A stretch of DNA of 64,000 nt from Centroberyx gerrardi (GCF_048128805.1 NC_135998.1:23245063-23309062); one strand, 5' to 3'. Shown: positions 1 to 12,699, counted from the first letter of the stretch. Notes: generated by a model not told the origin, from the letters alone. Numbers and translations are program-made.

Positions 1-627
1 CTTCACATAGATATTTGTGAAGAGGTTCCAAAGTAAGTCAGATCACATCTGATCATGCTCTATAATGTTCCTGTCAGGACAAATTGGCAATTTCAGGCAT
101 CTGTGTGTGTTTGGCCCCTGGGTTTGGATGCTGCTAATGGCCGCTAGCGGCTATATTTTCCATTTGTTTTCAAATATCACCTTATTTCCAGTCATTGGAC
201 TGCTGGATATTGAACGTCAGGGAGAAAGACAGAGCAAGAGATGACATTGTCAGAAAGGTTATTGCACCAAGAGAAATAAACCACTGACTCCACACAACCC
301 ACATTATAAATAGTGAAGACGTTTCCATGAAAACAGCGTCACATGAAATGTACTAACATGTTAATATAAATTTAGATGAATAAGGAATTCTGTTGAGAGT
401 GTCATAGGACAGAAATATATGTAGTACAGAATGGGTTTGGAAAAGAAACGTCAATGATCATAGCCATCTACAATGCTGTTATAGACATTATAATAATAAT
501 GGAAAAAAATAGCCCAAAGTCAACCAAATAAAAATGTTGTTGTTTGTTGAATCAGAAAACATGTATGTGCTTTGTATTGCCTTAAAAAAAAAAGTAAAAG
601 AAGAAGAAGAAGTAAATACATTTTTTT

Positions 628-870
628 GGTGATACTTTATTGATCCCTGAAGGAGAAATGCATGTTTTCGCTTGCCTCCCTCCCCAGGGAGGTCAGATGT
701 CAGGGTCAGAGGTCAGAGGTCAGGGTCAGCTACTGTACAGAACGGAGCTGGAGCTGGTGTCTTGCTCAAGGACACTTCAGCAGGACTGATGCTTGCTGTC
801 ATGGGGGCTCGAACCTGGGCCTTTCGGTTGAACAGGTTTACAGTTCCTATTAAGCACCAAAGGCATTCTT
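628..870 (+). repeat. Fish SINE/LINE-derived interspersed repeat copy
   Basis: The copy opens with a TTTATTGATCC motif. It continues with a run of AGGTCA-type half-sites (690-728) and a CTTGCTCAAGGACACTTCAGCAGG segment. A second copy of the half-site part lies in inverted orientation at about 37725-37752, and a further copy of the CAAGGACACTTCAACAAG part at about 38665-38690. Dispersion at several sites in both orientations supports an interspersed repeat. The family name is not established. Confidence 0.5.
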
Positions 871-1346
871 CATTGGTTCCAACTGAATCTTGAGAGCTGA
901 AGGATTTGAATGAGACCAAGTTGTCATCTGACTTGTGACCAAAAGCACAAAAATATATAAAATTCCTCAGCTTTTTCCTCAATTCCACTAAAATGTATTT
1001 TCAAGGGTAAGCATGGTGAGTGTCTTTGTGATCATAGGTAAATGACTCATCTTGCTGCACGTTTTCGAACTTGCTGCTACCATTGTTAAATAGTTTGTCC
1101 AATTCTGATTTTACTCATACCCTTGTCAGTGGAGAGAAACTGTAGCAATACATTACACATTACCCGGCTTATTGAACCTGTGAGTCATTTCAAACACACA
1201 GATACCTAACTAAATTACATGATACTCTCCCCTCGTGAAATCAGCATGCACCCCGTCTTGCACACAGCAAACCGATGACATCTATATGAAGGATGTGGAG
1301 AAGAACAAAGGATTCCCAAGAAGACAAAATACAAAAACATATGGGG

Positions 1347-1459
1347 AGGGGATCCACTTCTCATGCCAAAAAGACACCACTAATTCAAGCTAATAGTTAC
1401 ATGACGTGTGCAGCTGTTAGACTGAATACGTTCCTATTTGCATGAGAAGTGGATCCCCT
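1347..1459. repeat. Inverted repeat, 20-bp perfect arms
   Basis: The arms at 1347-1366 and 1440-1459 are perfect reverse complements (arm begins AGGGGATCCACTT). They are separated by a 73-bp spacer. No clear target duplication flanks the arms. It may be a short foldback element or the ends of a small DNA transposon remnant. Confidence 0.6.
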
Positions 1460-3158
1460 GCCTTTATTTTTTCTATTTATCTATCCACTCCATAGACATA
1501 ACTTCCACATCTTAACACATGAATCTCATAAAATCACTCACATAAATCTTTGACATAAATTCCCTTCCATATCTCCACCAGGAATCATGTGACATGAATT
1601 TAGGGATTCAGGGCAGTTTTTTTTAAAAACCTTTTTTAAAGGTGATGTCCATTTAATAAAAGATGACCGGTTTTGGGCTGGAGATCATACAAAACACTGC
1701 CTGACAACAACATTGACCTATGCAGATCTCAGCTTATTTTTTGCTCAACTAAAACTCACCAAGCCTGCTTAACTTATCATATTCTTATGTCATATTTCTA
1801 ATTAGTTGAACAGACAATCACAGGAAGATATGGTGCTTAACCGTTTCCATGTGTCCAGCATTTTAGAGTTCCTCAGAAAAACCTTTGGATATTGCCAGAT
1901 GAGAGTGACTGCTGATAAACTGGAAGAAATGTGAGTCATTTTCCTAAGCTGCTATCTGAGAAAAGTGCTGCTTTCTGCTTAAATCGAAGGATGTGGGTGA
2001 TCTGAAGACACTGTGCCTCATCATGCTCTGTACATTTTGTCCAATCCAGTGTCAATTTACACGAGGCTAATAGATTCACTTTTGCTCTTTCCCTTGCCCT
2101 TGATGCCTCTTCATATCTCCCTCCTCTCTCTCTGCCCATTCCCCCACTCCAACTATCTCTCTCTCCATCTAGTTTCCATTGTACTTGTTAATGCAAGTTG
2201 CAGCTGTTCAAGTTGAAAGTCTTGTCAAATCAGTGGCTCACTGAGGATCTCAACCATCTGAAAGATTTAATCTCTTTAGCAATTCCCAGTGATGTGTCTT
2301 AAGGGTCTCCCAAACTGGGGCCCATGGGTCCAATTTGGCCACCATGAAATTACTGTTGACATTACTCAAGGTCAAGGTTCACTTCATTATCCCAGCAGGG
2401 AAATTCTGTTGGTCAAACTGCAAGAAATATACCGATAAAAAAAAGAGCTATACTATTGAGTCAAGTAACCCCTACCTGCTACGTCCAAATTCATCCCCTT
2501 TCTTGGATGGTGTTGAACACGCTGCTGAAATCCATCAACACAATATTGAGTGATAAGATCTAATTTTTTTGACACACAGAATGTCAGCATGCAGGTTCAG
2601 CTGTAGGACAACACTTGTGGAGCTGGTAGGGATTCAGGTCTTGCTCAAGGACATTTCAGCAGGGCAGGTGCTTGCCGGCTCCAGAACTTGGCCCTGCATT
2701 GTTTCCTTTAGATCTTTAGAGACTTTAGATCTTGACCATACCACCGTCAGTGGAGAGAAAGCATAGCAATACATTTCACAATGTACAGCTTTCAAACAAA
2801 CAGACTCATAGCTTTAGTTTGAATTATACTTCATTCACTCTATGTACTCTCGGTATGAGGAAGTGGTAAACTGACCTATTTCTCCTATTTCTAGTAGTGA
2901 CATGAACTGGATTGATTTACTTTACAGCCAGTAAACTGTGAGCTACTGAAGATATATGAATGCTTTATCATCTCACTGAAGTATGAACCTTGGAGAATTT
3001 TATGATTCACACATTATGTGCTGTGGATATAGTACAGGAGAATATACTTGTTTCCTTAACAGATAGACAGACATCATTCCAATGGGGCTTGGTGTTCAAC
3101 TGATCTATACTTACTATATATCCACATTTAGGCTGATGGCAAAAACATGTAGCGTTAA

Positions 3159-3407
3159 AGGGATAGTTCGGTTTTTGGGGAATTTGGCTATTTTTCCTAC
3201 TTACCCAGAGTCAGATAAACTCATGGATGCTTATGTCTCTGCGTGTGTGCTGCTACTTGATCCCACAGACCTCCAGCAATTGAGCTAAGCTAACTGTTCC
3301 CATTCCTTCAAACTGCACACAGAGACATAAAAAAGGTATTCACGAGTTTGTCTGATTCTGGGTAAGCAGAAAAAATAGCTAAATCCCCCCAAAACCGGAC
3401 TATGCCT
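3159..3407. mobile_element. MITE with TTAA target duplication and long terminal inverted repeats
   Basis: The 249-bp element starts AGGGATAGTTCGG and ends CCGGACTATGCCT. It is flanked on both sides by TTAA (3155-3158 and 3408-3411). The inverted repeats reach about 75 bp inward at moderate identity, as shown by TACTTACCCAGAGTCAGA against the complement of the right end. The TTAA duplication and the AGGG/CCCT ends fit a non-autonomous piggyBac- or Kolobok-type element. It has no coding capacity. Confidence 0.8.
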
Positions 3408-5845
3408 TTAAGCATCTGTTGGATGTACAACTTAAGATCCATAGAACACTCTGTTAAACCCAACGTATACCTGTGAGGAAAGAAACTACTGAAACAAATG
3501 AAAACCACAACCTTATCTGTAATATTGTATTACTATTGTATTACTATACTACATTGTAGTAAATGTAACATGGATCGATTCTCTGTTTTTCATTCTGTAC
3601 TGGTAAACAACACTTTCATACTATTAAGATATACGTACAACCTAAAAGGAAATGTATGTTTTTGAAGAAAAATCGAATGACAATTTGCTTTAAAAATATA
3701 TCTGTACTAAGTAGTTAAAGTAAGTAGTTAAAGCTGCATTAAAGTTACACATCCAAGCACTCTTTAAGTTTACCCTTCTGCAAAGTTAGAACAAATATTT
3801 GTGTCTCAGACCAGACTTACATAAAATCATAAGTTACAGTTGTTCAGTAAGGTCTAAAACCTTGTGTCACCCTAGAGTAAATCACTGTTTTTTCAAAGGG
3901 ACTGTGCCAGAGATCAATTCTGCTACTAATAAATTTTGGTGCAACATCACAAGGAGTTATCATCTCACTTTACAAGGCACTAAAACAAACATCAAAACAA
4001 AACAGATCACTGAATCTTGCTGTGTCAATCAATTGTAGAACATTGTAGCCTAAAAACATAAACATTTTTATGGTGACTTTGAAGTACTATTCATCTAAAA
4101 TGTCTGGGCCTGCATTGCCTAAGGCATGAATCTGTATCACAATTATTTGTAGACAACTAATATACAACCATTATTATATTAGCATATTTGTTGCATTTAT
4201 AAAGTCAGGCTTATCAATTAATCTGTTTACAGCCCTTTGGGAGAGCTGTTCTTTCCATTCCACACTTCCTAATAAACATGCACATTCCTCCAAACAATTC
4301 ACACAAAGGGACAGTAGGCTCTAACAGTGGGTGGTCATATCTGTGTGTATTAACAACACAGAGATCAGAGACATGGAAGTAGCCATGTGCCAAGGAAAAA
4401 CAGGCTTTCATTTCTGGACCTACCTTACACCGACCTGGGACCCTCCATGGGAGAGTGCTCAGTGTGCCCCATTGTGGAGAAACCGTTCGATGGTAAGCAT
4501 AGTGAGATCTGATCTGTGGAAGTTATACATGTTGAGAAAAGTGGAGAGCAGTTCTCAACCTTTCGTTCCAAACATTATAAATATGGTATCAACTTAAAGT
4601 TAGAGGTAAATCATTTCAAGAATGTAAATGTATGTTGTGATACTGCAAGCCAAATATACCCAAAAAAGAATAACCATATGTTATTATTATGCTCTTGTTC
4701 CAAATTTGTTTTTGTATTAGAGTCTGTACCCTTGAGTGTCTTTGAAGAGTGTCTTCATGTTCAAGTAAGTGTTGACTAGAGTCCACAGTAACAGGAAAAA
4801 CATGACTGCTTTGTGTGAATTTTCTCTTTCACACTCGCAAAATTTAAAGGCACACCCATGCTCCACGACACACCGCAGAGAACATGCAGGCGTTGGCGTC
4901 TACAGCTATGACAGGCAGCTGCGTAAATATTTTTCTCTCTCATGATGTAGGCTACATCACTGATGATGGGGTCTCTGAGGACGGGACAGTCCGGCTGTCC
5001 TGCAGGTCTTCAGAGCTTCACTGGGGATTCATACACCTGTCCAAGCAGCAGATGACCTGGATAAGGATGTTGTCCAGGGGTGGGAATCCTTGTAAAACCA
5101 ACAACCAACAAAAAGTGCCACACAATCTTCTGTGGGTATAAATAATTTCATTGAACTACCAAACGTCATCTAAAATCTGGTTCAAGCCTATTCCCAAGAC
5201 ATGTGAATATGCCTCACAGCCCTGGAATGCACCACAGCTCGTCAGCACCGGGAAATTGATATCATGGCAGGGTGCACAGTCTCCCCCCTAGGATTCACTA
5301 TAGTGATGGAGATAATCATGATTAGGGCATGGGAAACGTGGCAAGGAGGGATTTACCTCCTGCCGATCAGGTCATATCTTAACACTATGTCGACTATAAC
5401 AGCACCTTGAACAAAAACACAGCTTGCCAAGTGCTGTGATGATTTAAAATGGGCCAAAACCTTTTATCTGAAACTGAATAAGCGATGTCAAAAAAACCTG
5501 TCAAGAAAAAATTTGATTAGTTGGAAAAGGGTAAGATGTGAACCTTACAGAAAGAGCAGTTTGAGGGGTAACAGGACCATAACAGTGTTTTTGCCCATTT
5601 ACTACACTGCACACACACCTTACATTTCTACTGGCCATTTTTCAAAGCATACCATACTTTTTTTAGATTTGCTTGATTCCCCTATTTCTTTTTATAAACC
5701 TACCTTAAAATTCTCTGCTGCTCCATCATGGATGTGTAGCGAGCTGTTAATACAGTTATTTCTCAGGTATTATGAACGTGTTGCAGAACCAACACGCAAA
5801 GGCTTCACAATCACTTTAGCCTTCCAAGAGCACAAAGATTAAAGT

Positions 5846-5855
5846 TGTGTGTGTG

Positions 5856-5886
<31 letters not shown>

Positions 5887-6012
5887 ATTGGTGAGGTATT
5901 GGTGAGTGTAAGCCCATGAGCATGCATCGATTGGTTTGCATGTGTGCACGTTCGTTGGTGTGTGTGTGTGTGTGTGTGTGTGCGTGCGTGTGCATGTGTG
6001 TGCATGTGTGAG
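5846..6012. repeat. GT microsatellites
   Basis: Two (GT)n tracts, 5846-5886 and 5957-5982, are separated by about 70 bp of mixed sequence. GCGT- and GCATGTGTGT-type variants follow to 6012. Confidence 0.9.
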
Positions 6013-6744
6013 TGTGAAAGAGAGAGACAGAGAGAGATTAAAAGAAAAAGACAGCAAAAGAGAAAAAGATGAATGCTTATGATACATCTAAATTCCTCAA
6101 ATCGCAGTGTAATTAAATTATGTATTATTCCCATACCAAAACATGAGAATGTAATACGCAATGAACTTCCTGTAAAATACCACTCATTGTCAGCATGCGA
6201 TAAGTCCATAACCTTTTCGCACATTTTTCTCACAATCAGTAAGAGTGCTGTACTTCTGAGTGTTCCAGTGTGAGCGTGAGAATGAGCAGGTGGGGTTTGT
6301 GGACGTTCATTCCACCATGCTGAATTACGGGTAGGGAAGCAAATAGGGCGAGACGACATGCAAATGATTGGGAAAGCTGTGGAGGTCAGCCAAGCTCCAG
6401 AGTTTTTTATTCATATCGTTGAAAAAGATTATTAGTGTCTTCAACTACTTCAACTACTACTTCTGCTACAACTACTTGTGCAATAGGGTCATTGAAACGA
6501 GACAGCTGGTTATAGATTTCTGGTTGAAACAGCAGAGATATACAGAAAGAAAGAGACGGAGAGAGAGAGAGAGAGAGAAAGAGAAAGAGAAAGAAAAGAG
6601 TGAATAGTAGATCAACAGCTGTGTTTTGAAAGAGTGGCGTAAGTTTGTGACGGACCATGAAGGCACACAGCTCGGTATCCAGCGCTGGACACACATGGAT
6701 GCCACTGAGAGACGTCGGCACACTTTCGCCAAGGCAAAACCGGA

Positions 6745-7038
6745 ATGCCCGCTTTGTTATCATTAACCCCGCTGCTTGTTTTTGCACTGATGCTTTACAG
6801 ATCCACGAGGAAGATGGGACGACGTTCTGCTCGACCCGTCGCTCTTTACCTCTGCCTCGACGATAACGGCGAAGAGGGCATATGCGCTCCTGTCAGTTGT
6901 AACGGGACGACCCGGCCGCGCTGCTCTCACACAGGAAGCTGCCTGTGCAAGCCGCCCGGCTCAAACAGGAAGCACTTTGTTATTCTCTGCAAATATTTCA
7001 TCACTTCGCTTGCAGGCCCCAACGGCCCCCTGCCATAG
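6745..7038 (+). other. Unassigned 97-codon ATG frame in a CpG-rich stretch
   Basis: The frame opens with ATG and a hydrophobic N-terminus (MPALLSLTPLLVFALMLY) that resembles a signal peptide or anchor. A cysteine-containing stretch follows (about residues 47-68). The local base composition is more GC- and CpG-rich than the flanks. I do not recognise the protein and see no matching exon nearby. It may be chance, part of a promoter or CpG island, or a fossil exon. Confidence 0.15.
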
Positions 7039-7429
7039 CAAAAAAAACACCTACACACATGTGATGTAGCGGTAGTGGTATGCTGTTGAGGGGGTGTGGG
7101 TATATACTGTACTGTGGTCCCACCTTATTATTCCCCTCGTTTGGTCCCACCTACTGTTCTGGGATTTTCAAATGCCGTTGTGTTTTCATTTCTAGTTACT
7201 AAACTTTGTGACAAACAGCCTATATTTACAGGCTTCACCTCCCCTTCTCTGTTTGTAGGTGTTCCCAACTGATTAACGTTGCATCTATAAATACTGAATT
7301 GCTAGCTCGGTTTGTAACTAAGATATTCACTGGAAAATGCATTTATTCATATACAGATTTAACTGCTGTTGTTGCACTGTGGTTTTCAAGAATCAAATTC
7401 AGGTCAGTCAGTCAGGGTGAGACACTTAC

Positions 7430-7600
7430 CCGGTGAGATATCTGGGCGCTGTCTAACTTCCTCATGGTAGTCGTGCACGCTATCAGCCGATTGGCTTTCA
7501 GCTGTCCAATCCAACAGCTGACTCTCATCGCCAATCACATTCAAACAAGTCAATGAGGCGGTCTTTATAATCTGCCAGCTCACACTGCTGTTCATTCATG
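7430..7600. promoter_or_regulatory. Promoter-like block: three CCAAT boxes and a TATA box
   Basis: CCAAT boxes lie at 7490-7494 (inverted), 7506-7510 and 7531-7535. TATAA follows at 7566-7570, and an ATG lies 28 bp further on (7598). On the opposite strand, an ATG at 7465-7463 opens a 12-codon frame that ends at a consensus donor (GTAAGT after 7430). Either strand could therefore be transcribed. No product is recognised. The plus-strand ATG opens a 96-codon hydrophobic frame to 7888. This is inferred from motif spacing alone. Confidence 0.3.
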
Positions 7601-8082
7601 TCGCTGCTGCTGTTGACCCAAGTCGATGCAAACTCCCTCCACCTCCCCAACCTCCTCCTGTTATTATCTGTTCACAGGATGTTTGTGCAGGCTATCGTCT
7701 GGTTTTATGTTGGTTTCATATTATTAATGATGTGTTTACTATGCCTTGGGGGGTTTATTGCACTCCCCTTTGAATCTCTCGCATGCTGCTTGGATTCATT
7801 GGGGGGCATCCTCAAGAGGAGAGCCTTTTCCGCCAAATACAACCATATAACCATTAGTGGTATAATGGTCCAAACTCCTTGGACGTAAGTGTCTCTGACT
7901 GAACTGTCTACAAATCATGTCTGTTCTTTATTGAGCAGTTTCTAATAATAAAAAGTACGTAAAAGTATTATCATGAAAATTCTAAATTAACTATGAATCT
8001 TCACATCTAGCACACTCAACTTCCACAAGCCTGAATCCTGAATCTCAAATTAATTTTGATGATGTCACACAACAAGAGAACG

Positions 8083-8104
8083 ATATACTGTACGTACAGT
8101 ATAT
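8083..8104. repeat. Perfect 22-bp palindrome
   Basis: The segment is its own reverse complement, centred on TACTGTACGTACAGTA, with no spacer. Confidence 0.85.
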
Positions 8105-8211
8105 GGCGATGATATTTATGATGCTATTATGCTAACATAAGATAACACAGTCTCTGTCATTTTATGTGATTTATTATTAGCCCCATAACAGCAGGGGCTC
8201 GATGGATGGCA

Positions 8212-8370
8212 TTGTCGGTCGGTCAGTCGGTCGGTCAGTCGGTCAGTTGGTCAGTTGGTCAGTCGGTCGCTCGCTCTGTTCTCCACTCTCTGGGTCACTT
8301 GGCCCGCAGGGAGTTAGACTGCAGACTCTCAAGCGGGAGACCAGAGTTCGAATCCCGGCAGAGACACTTT
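8212..8370 (+). repeat. GGTC/AGTC minisatellite next to a tRNA-like (SINE-type) segment
   Basis: Bases 8212-8268 are tandem GGTCGGTCAGTC-like units. Just downstream is GTTCGAATCCC (about 8346-8356), which fits an RNA polymerase III B box. It is preceded by a GGTCACTTGGCC segment loosely like an A box. The cloverleaf does not close: the T-arm stems do not pair. It is therefore best read as a tRNA-derived SINE fragment, not a functional tRNA. Confidence 0.35.
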
Positions 8371-10135
8371 ATGGATTAAACAATATAAAGCTTGTTCACT
8401 TCGCTTCTAACCTTTTCCATGATCTTTCCTTTGCAGGAGTGTCCAATAGCATTTGTAAATTGGCAAGACCTGTGAAGAAATAAAGCAACTAAAACTGCTT
8501 GAAGCTGTTCTTCTAATTAACATCATCATCAGTTAAAAGGAGTAGGACATCGCCCATTCAAAACTGAGCACCAATGAAGGCTATCTTCCGTTTCTAAGTA
8601 CAATGTCACATTTTATCGTTTTCACTTCCACAGTGTCATTGGAAAGTGCAATTGAAAAGTGTGGAAGTGAAAATTTGCTTGCCCACATCCTTTTTGCCTA
8701 GATACTAAACGTGAATAGATTAGTGATAATTAGGCTGATATGTCTTCTAAAAACACGGTGGGTATATATCCCATATCTGCAAAAATCTGCAATTCTTTCA
8801 TATAAATGTCTGTTTTGCTACTCTCTATTGCCAACTGATACCACACAATAGTGATTTAACTTATAGCCAGTTCATGAAAGCTTTTACATTCGTTGTTCTA
8901 TGAGTGGGTTCCCTTTTCCTGGGAAAAATCCTCTGCCACATAGAAAGTGATATGTTTTGCAATGCCTGCAGCAGCAACAACGGTTTGTCTGGAATAAATG
9001 GAAGAAGAACTGAGTAGTTATCATGAGCAGCAATGGCTGAACAGACAGAGAAAAGAGAGCTAACTACAGAAACTCAAACTACATCAACAGAAAATCCAAG
9101 GAAAAAACAGATTAATCACTCAGAGGAAGGCAGGCGTGCTCAAAAGGAAAGCGATCGTCTCCAAGCCAAAAGTAGAGTGAACATTGCCATTGGCTTCCAA
9201 AGATGAAAAACACTCCAATATGAGAAGGGACAATGAGGAGCGATGCAGATGTGGCTCTTTTTCTTTTGGACATTGAGTTATTATTATGTTGGTCCAGTGG
9301 ATACATTTTTAGTGCAAAACACCAAAGCAATGACCGCTTATCACCAAAGGTGTTGCCAACATCAAGAAAAACTGACTTCAAAACATCATATTGTGTGCAT
9401 TATTGAAAAATCCTGGTCCTTTAAGGATACCTACTGCAGTTTGAACAGTGTGACACACAGCACTGCTTGAGCAATGTTGCTCTTTGGCCCAAAGTAAATT
9501 ATTTCTGTCTGTTTTCTTGCAAAGCCCAGTAAGACTCAGACAGATGTAAGCGGAGGACGATTTGTCTTTTGCCTTCCTTTATTCACTCCCTCCTCTCTTC
9601 ATCCATCTCCTCCCTGGCTCTTTTTTTCTCTCACTTTTCACTGATAGTGGCCATAAACTCGATTGTGTATGCAGTAAAATTCAAAATACAACAGTTTAGC
9701 TGCATGAGCTCATGTTTTTACCCTTAAGGGAAATACTTAAGTTTTACTATTTACAGCAATCCATACACAATCCATGTAACATTTTCACTTTTGGGGAAGT
9801 GTACCAGAGAGTCGGTTAATAAGCACTGAACCTTTCACATCAATTTATTTTTCATTTTTTTCGATTTGACTACATTAGCCACTGAGATCAATTATCTCTT
9901 TTGCAAGATTTCAAGTATTTCATAGCTGCTTCAGGAATCTGTTGTTACTGGCATTCAGCGCCAGCATTCAGGCTTCTTTCTGACTCTGATTATTGCTGAC
10001 CAGAAAATAAACACAGCTGGAAAATGACACAAGAAAAAAAAAAAAATTTTAGTATAGTAGTATGATTTTAAAGCTAGGTTCTCAAAATGAAAAGCAAGTG
10101 AGTAGTGTCACTGCAAAAAGCCAAAATAAAGTAAC

Positions 10136-10153
10136 TTTCTTTCTTTCTTTCAT

Positions 10154-10196
<43 letters not shown>
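10136..10196. repeat. CTTT tetranucleotide microsatellite
   Basis: A run of CTTT units with a single CATT interruption near 10150. Confidence 0.9.
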
Positions 10197-10435
10197 ACTT
10201 CTATCCTTTTCCTTTTATTTGATGGGGTGTGAAAGATGAATTTCTGTCCAGAGCTGCTCTAAAAGACAGTGGAGCGTAGCTTTACACAGGTGGACAGGAC
10301 ATACACCTGTGTGGCAGGATGTGAGGTCAGAGAGTGATGGAGTGAACGGGTCAGCAGAACTTCCCTTCTCCCTCAGACAAACAGCTTCAATGACCAGGCA
10401 GGGCAAAACTCACTATACAGACATATCCTGTCCTT

Positions 10436-10438
<3 letters not shown>

Positions 10439-10487
<49 letters not shown>

Positions 10488-10490
10488 ACA
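10439..10490. repeat. CA microsatellite
   Basis: Uninterrupted CA units to about 10482, then CATACACACA. Confidence 0.9.
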
Positions 10491-12644
10491 CTAGACTGCA
10501 CTTTCTCTTAAACAAACACAACCATAATGTCCAGAACAAAGTGCATTTACTTGCAAACTCGTGGTGTGTATGTATCAGAAGCTCAAACACTTTTGATTGT
10601 CATGCTGATGCTCAGCTTTAATTTTGTAAAAACATTATCTGCATAGATAAGAAGCAGTAGATGTCAAGGAAAATAACGTCTTATGATGATGAAAATCCAA
10701 TTTATGGGTTACATTCCACTAATGATTCAGATTATATTTCAGATAGAGTTCAATGATTTCATTTCATCCAGTTGTGGTGTCAAAAAGTGAAATGACTTGA
10801 AATGCACTCACACATAAGATACACAGGGATTTTTCATTTTGAAATGTTATTATTTAAAAATTATAAATTATTAATCTTTCTCTTTCTCGGCTTACTGTTG
10901 TTTAGCACTACACATGAAAAATATGACTTTATATATAACCATATCACTCATAGATAACAGCCAAATGCTGTTTAACTGTCTGAACCAATGAAAACTCTTT
11001 GTAAACACAAGGCAAAGTCTTTGACTGTGGATCAAATTGGGCTCCATTTCTGAACTATGTTGGGATGGACAAGCATTTGCTTTTTAACATTTATGCAATT
11101 GTAACAAGGATTTAGAAACAAAACAATGTAAGCAGGTTTTGACTAACTTAACAGGAGACCCCCAAATAACTTTGTTGAACTTTATTATATGTTTATAATA
11201 GGTTAATAATAAGCTCATTAAAATCTATTTTAAGTCTTTGAATGTTTTATTGCTGTATTCCATTGAATAATTGGCTTTTGGCATTAGACAGATTTCATCA
11301 AGAGCTTCAGTGTGTGTGTGCAACGTGTGCCCTTTGGGCTTCAAGCAAGAAAATCTAGTCTGTGGACTCAGCGAACTTGACTTTTTTATTTTTACTCTTT
11401 TCAGTAGGTATGGCTATCATTCAACCTAACATTTACCTGAGCCTGTCTATCTACCAAAGACAATAACCACACTCGTTTCACAAGAAAACATAACAGAACA
11501 GAATGAAAGAGCCAAATAAAGTGATCTGGATGGGTCTTTCAGCTATTAAGGAAAGCAAAGACTCAGGTTTCTTTCTTATTCTGCAGGATAATGAATGTGT
11601 GTAAAAAGACAAGTGCCTGAGGCAGCCTGGGGGAAACAATCTGAAACTGGAATGATTATGTTTGAAGGGATGGTTGGCATTCAGATTAGTCTTTTCTTGT
11701 TTATTTAGACAAAGGTATAATTGTGTCCTTGTAGGTAGTAGCTGTTTTGATATTTTGTTTTGATTTCTACTTTGTGTGTGTAGGATGCCTGCGGGGCAGA
11801 AAGGGTGGAAAGCACCAACAAGAAAACATTAGTACAGAAACAAGTGAGAGAAAGATAGAAGGTAGATAGAGAGAGAGGAGACATGTATGTGTGTGTGTGT
11901 GTGTGCACACATGTATGATGGGTAGTCAGTGGGTGCATGGCTCTACTCGATGCCATGTTTGTGGTCCAAGAAGATATTTATGTGAAGTTGGGTTTCAATG
12001 TTTATCTTAATCTCATCTAATTAAGCAAAACTGTCAGAGGACTGAGCACACCCCAACACACACACACACACACACACACACCTAGCACACATACACACAC
12101 ACACACATGTGCAGACATGTGCAGACAACACACACACACACATGCACACACACATTTCTAAACACTCCAGTCACTCTAATTGGCATGTGCAGCAGAGTTT
12201 TTAAGTACATGCATCATCATCAGAGAACATTTAATGTGGAGGAATGCAGCAGAAGACAGGTGTGGTGCTGCGGTATCACAACAGATGCCAGGACCCACTG
12301 TTGAAACCTTAAGTTTGTCTCATCAAAAGCTGAAATGAAAAACAAGTATGTAAATCTTTCATACTTGCACAGAAATAACATCTATTACTCAACTTCGTGT
12401 TCGGTCGGGGCGACAGGCTTCATTTCCTAATGGTACTTGCCCGTAAGACGCGCCATGCCAGTGTGCCATGCGAGGTAACGCCCACACCTCAGCAGTGTAA
12501 ACAACTGTGTCAGACAAGCTCTGCCCAACTGTTATCATAGCTGGTGTCTAATGAGGCCTGTGACAGCCTGGGACAAACACACTGTAGGATGAAGTACATG
12601 GAAGGTGTCGGCGCGCACATTAATTATCAAATTTATATAATGCA

Positions 12645-12645
<1 letters not shown>

Positions 12646-12679
<34 letters not shown>

Positions 12680-12699
12680 GTCACACACACACACACACA

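Larger units (their letters stand above)
1..3154. other. Intergenic DNA with interspersed-repeat fragments
   Basis: No gene is recognisable here. Around 628-870 and 2370-2700 are two related fragments. Each has a TTTATTGATCC-like or ATCCCAGCAGGGAAATT-like start and a later CTTGCTCAAGGACA.TTCAGCAGG segment, which is typical of abundant fish LINE/SINE-derived repeats. A 20-bp inverted repeat lies at 1347-1459. The rest is AT-rich unique-looking sequence. Open frames here are short, lack splice context and look accidental. Confidence 0.6.
3412..7389. other. Intergenic DNA, no gene assigned
   Basis: No recognisable gene is present. It holds GT microsatellites (5846-5886 and 5957-6012), a GA-rich tract (6556-6600) and a more CpG-rich stretch at about 6640-7040. 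That stretch contains a 97-codon ATG frame (6745-7038) of unknown meaning. Everything else is AT-rich with only accidental short frames. Confidence 0.5.

Noticed and set aside
4884..5141. 85-codon frame with an immunoglobulin-like DGTVRLSC string
   Set aside because: The similarity is a single short string, with no second cysteine/tryptophan pattern or splice context.
5811..6359. 182-codon minus-strand frame rich in His-Thr
   Set aside because: It translates a GT microsatellite; composition is entirely repeat-driven.
8280..8370. Possible tRNA gene
   Set aside because: A B-box is present but the T-arm and acceptor stems do not pair; a SINE-type relic is more likely.
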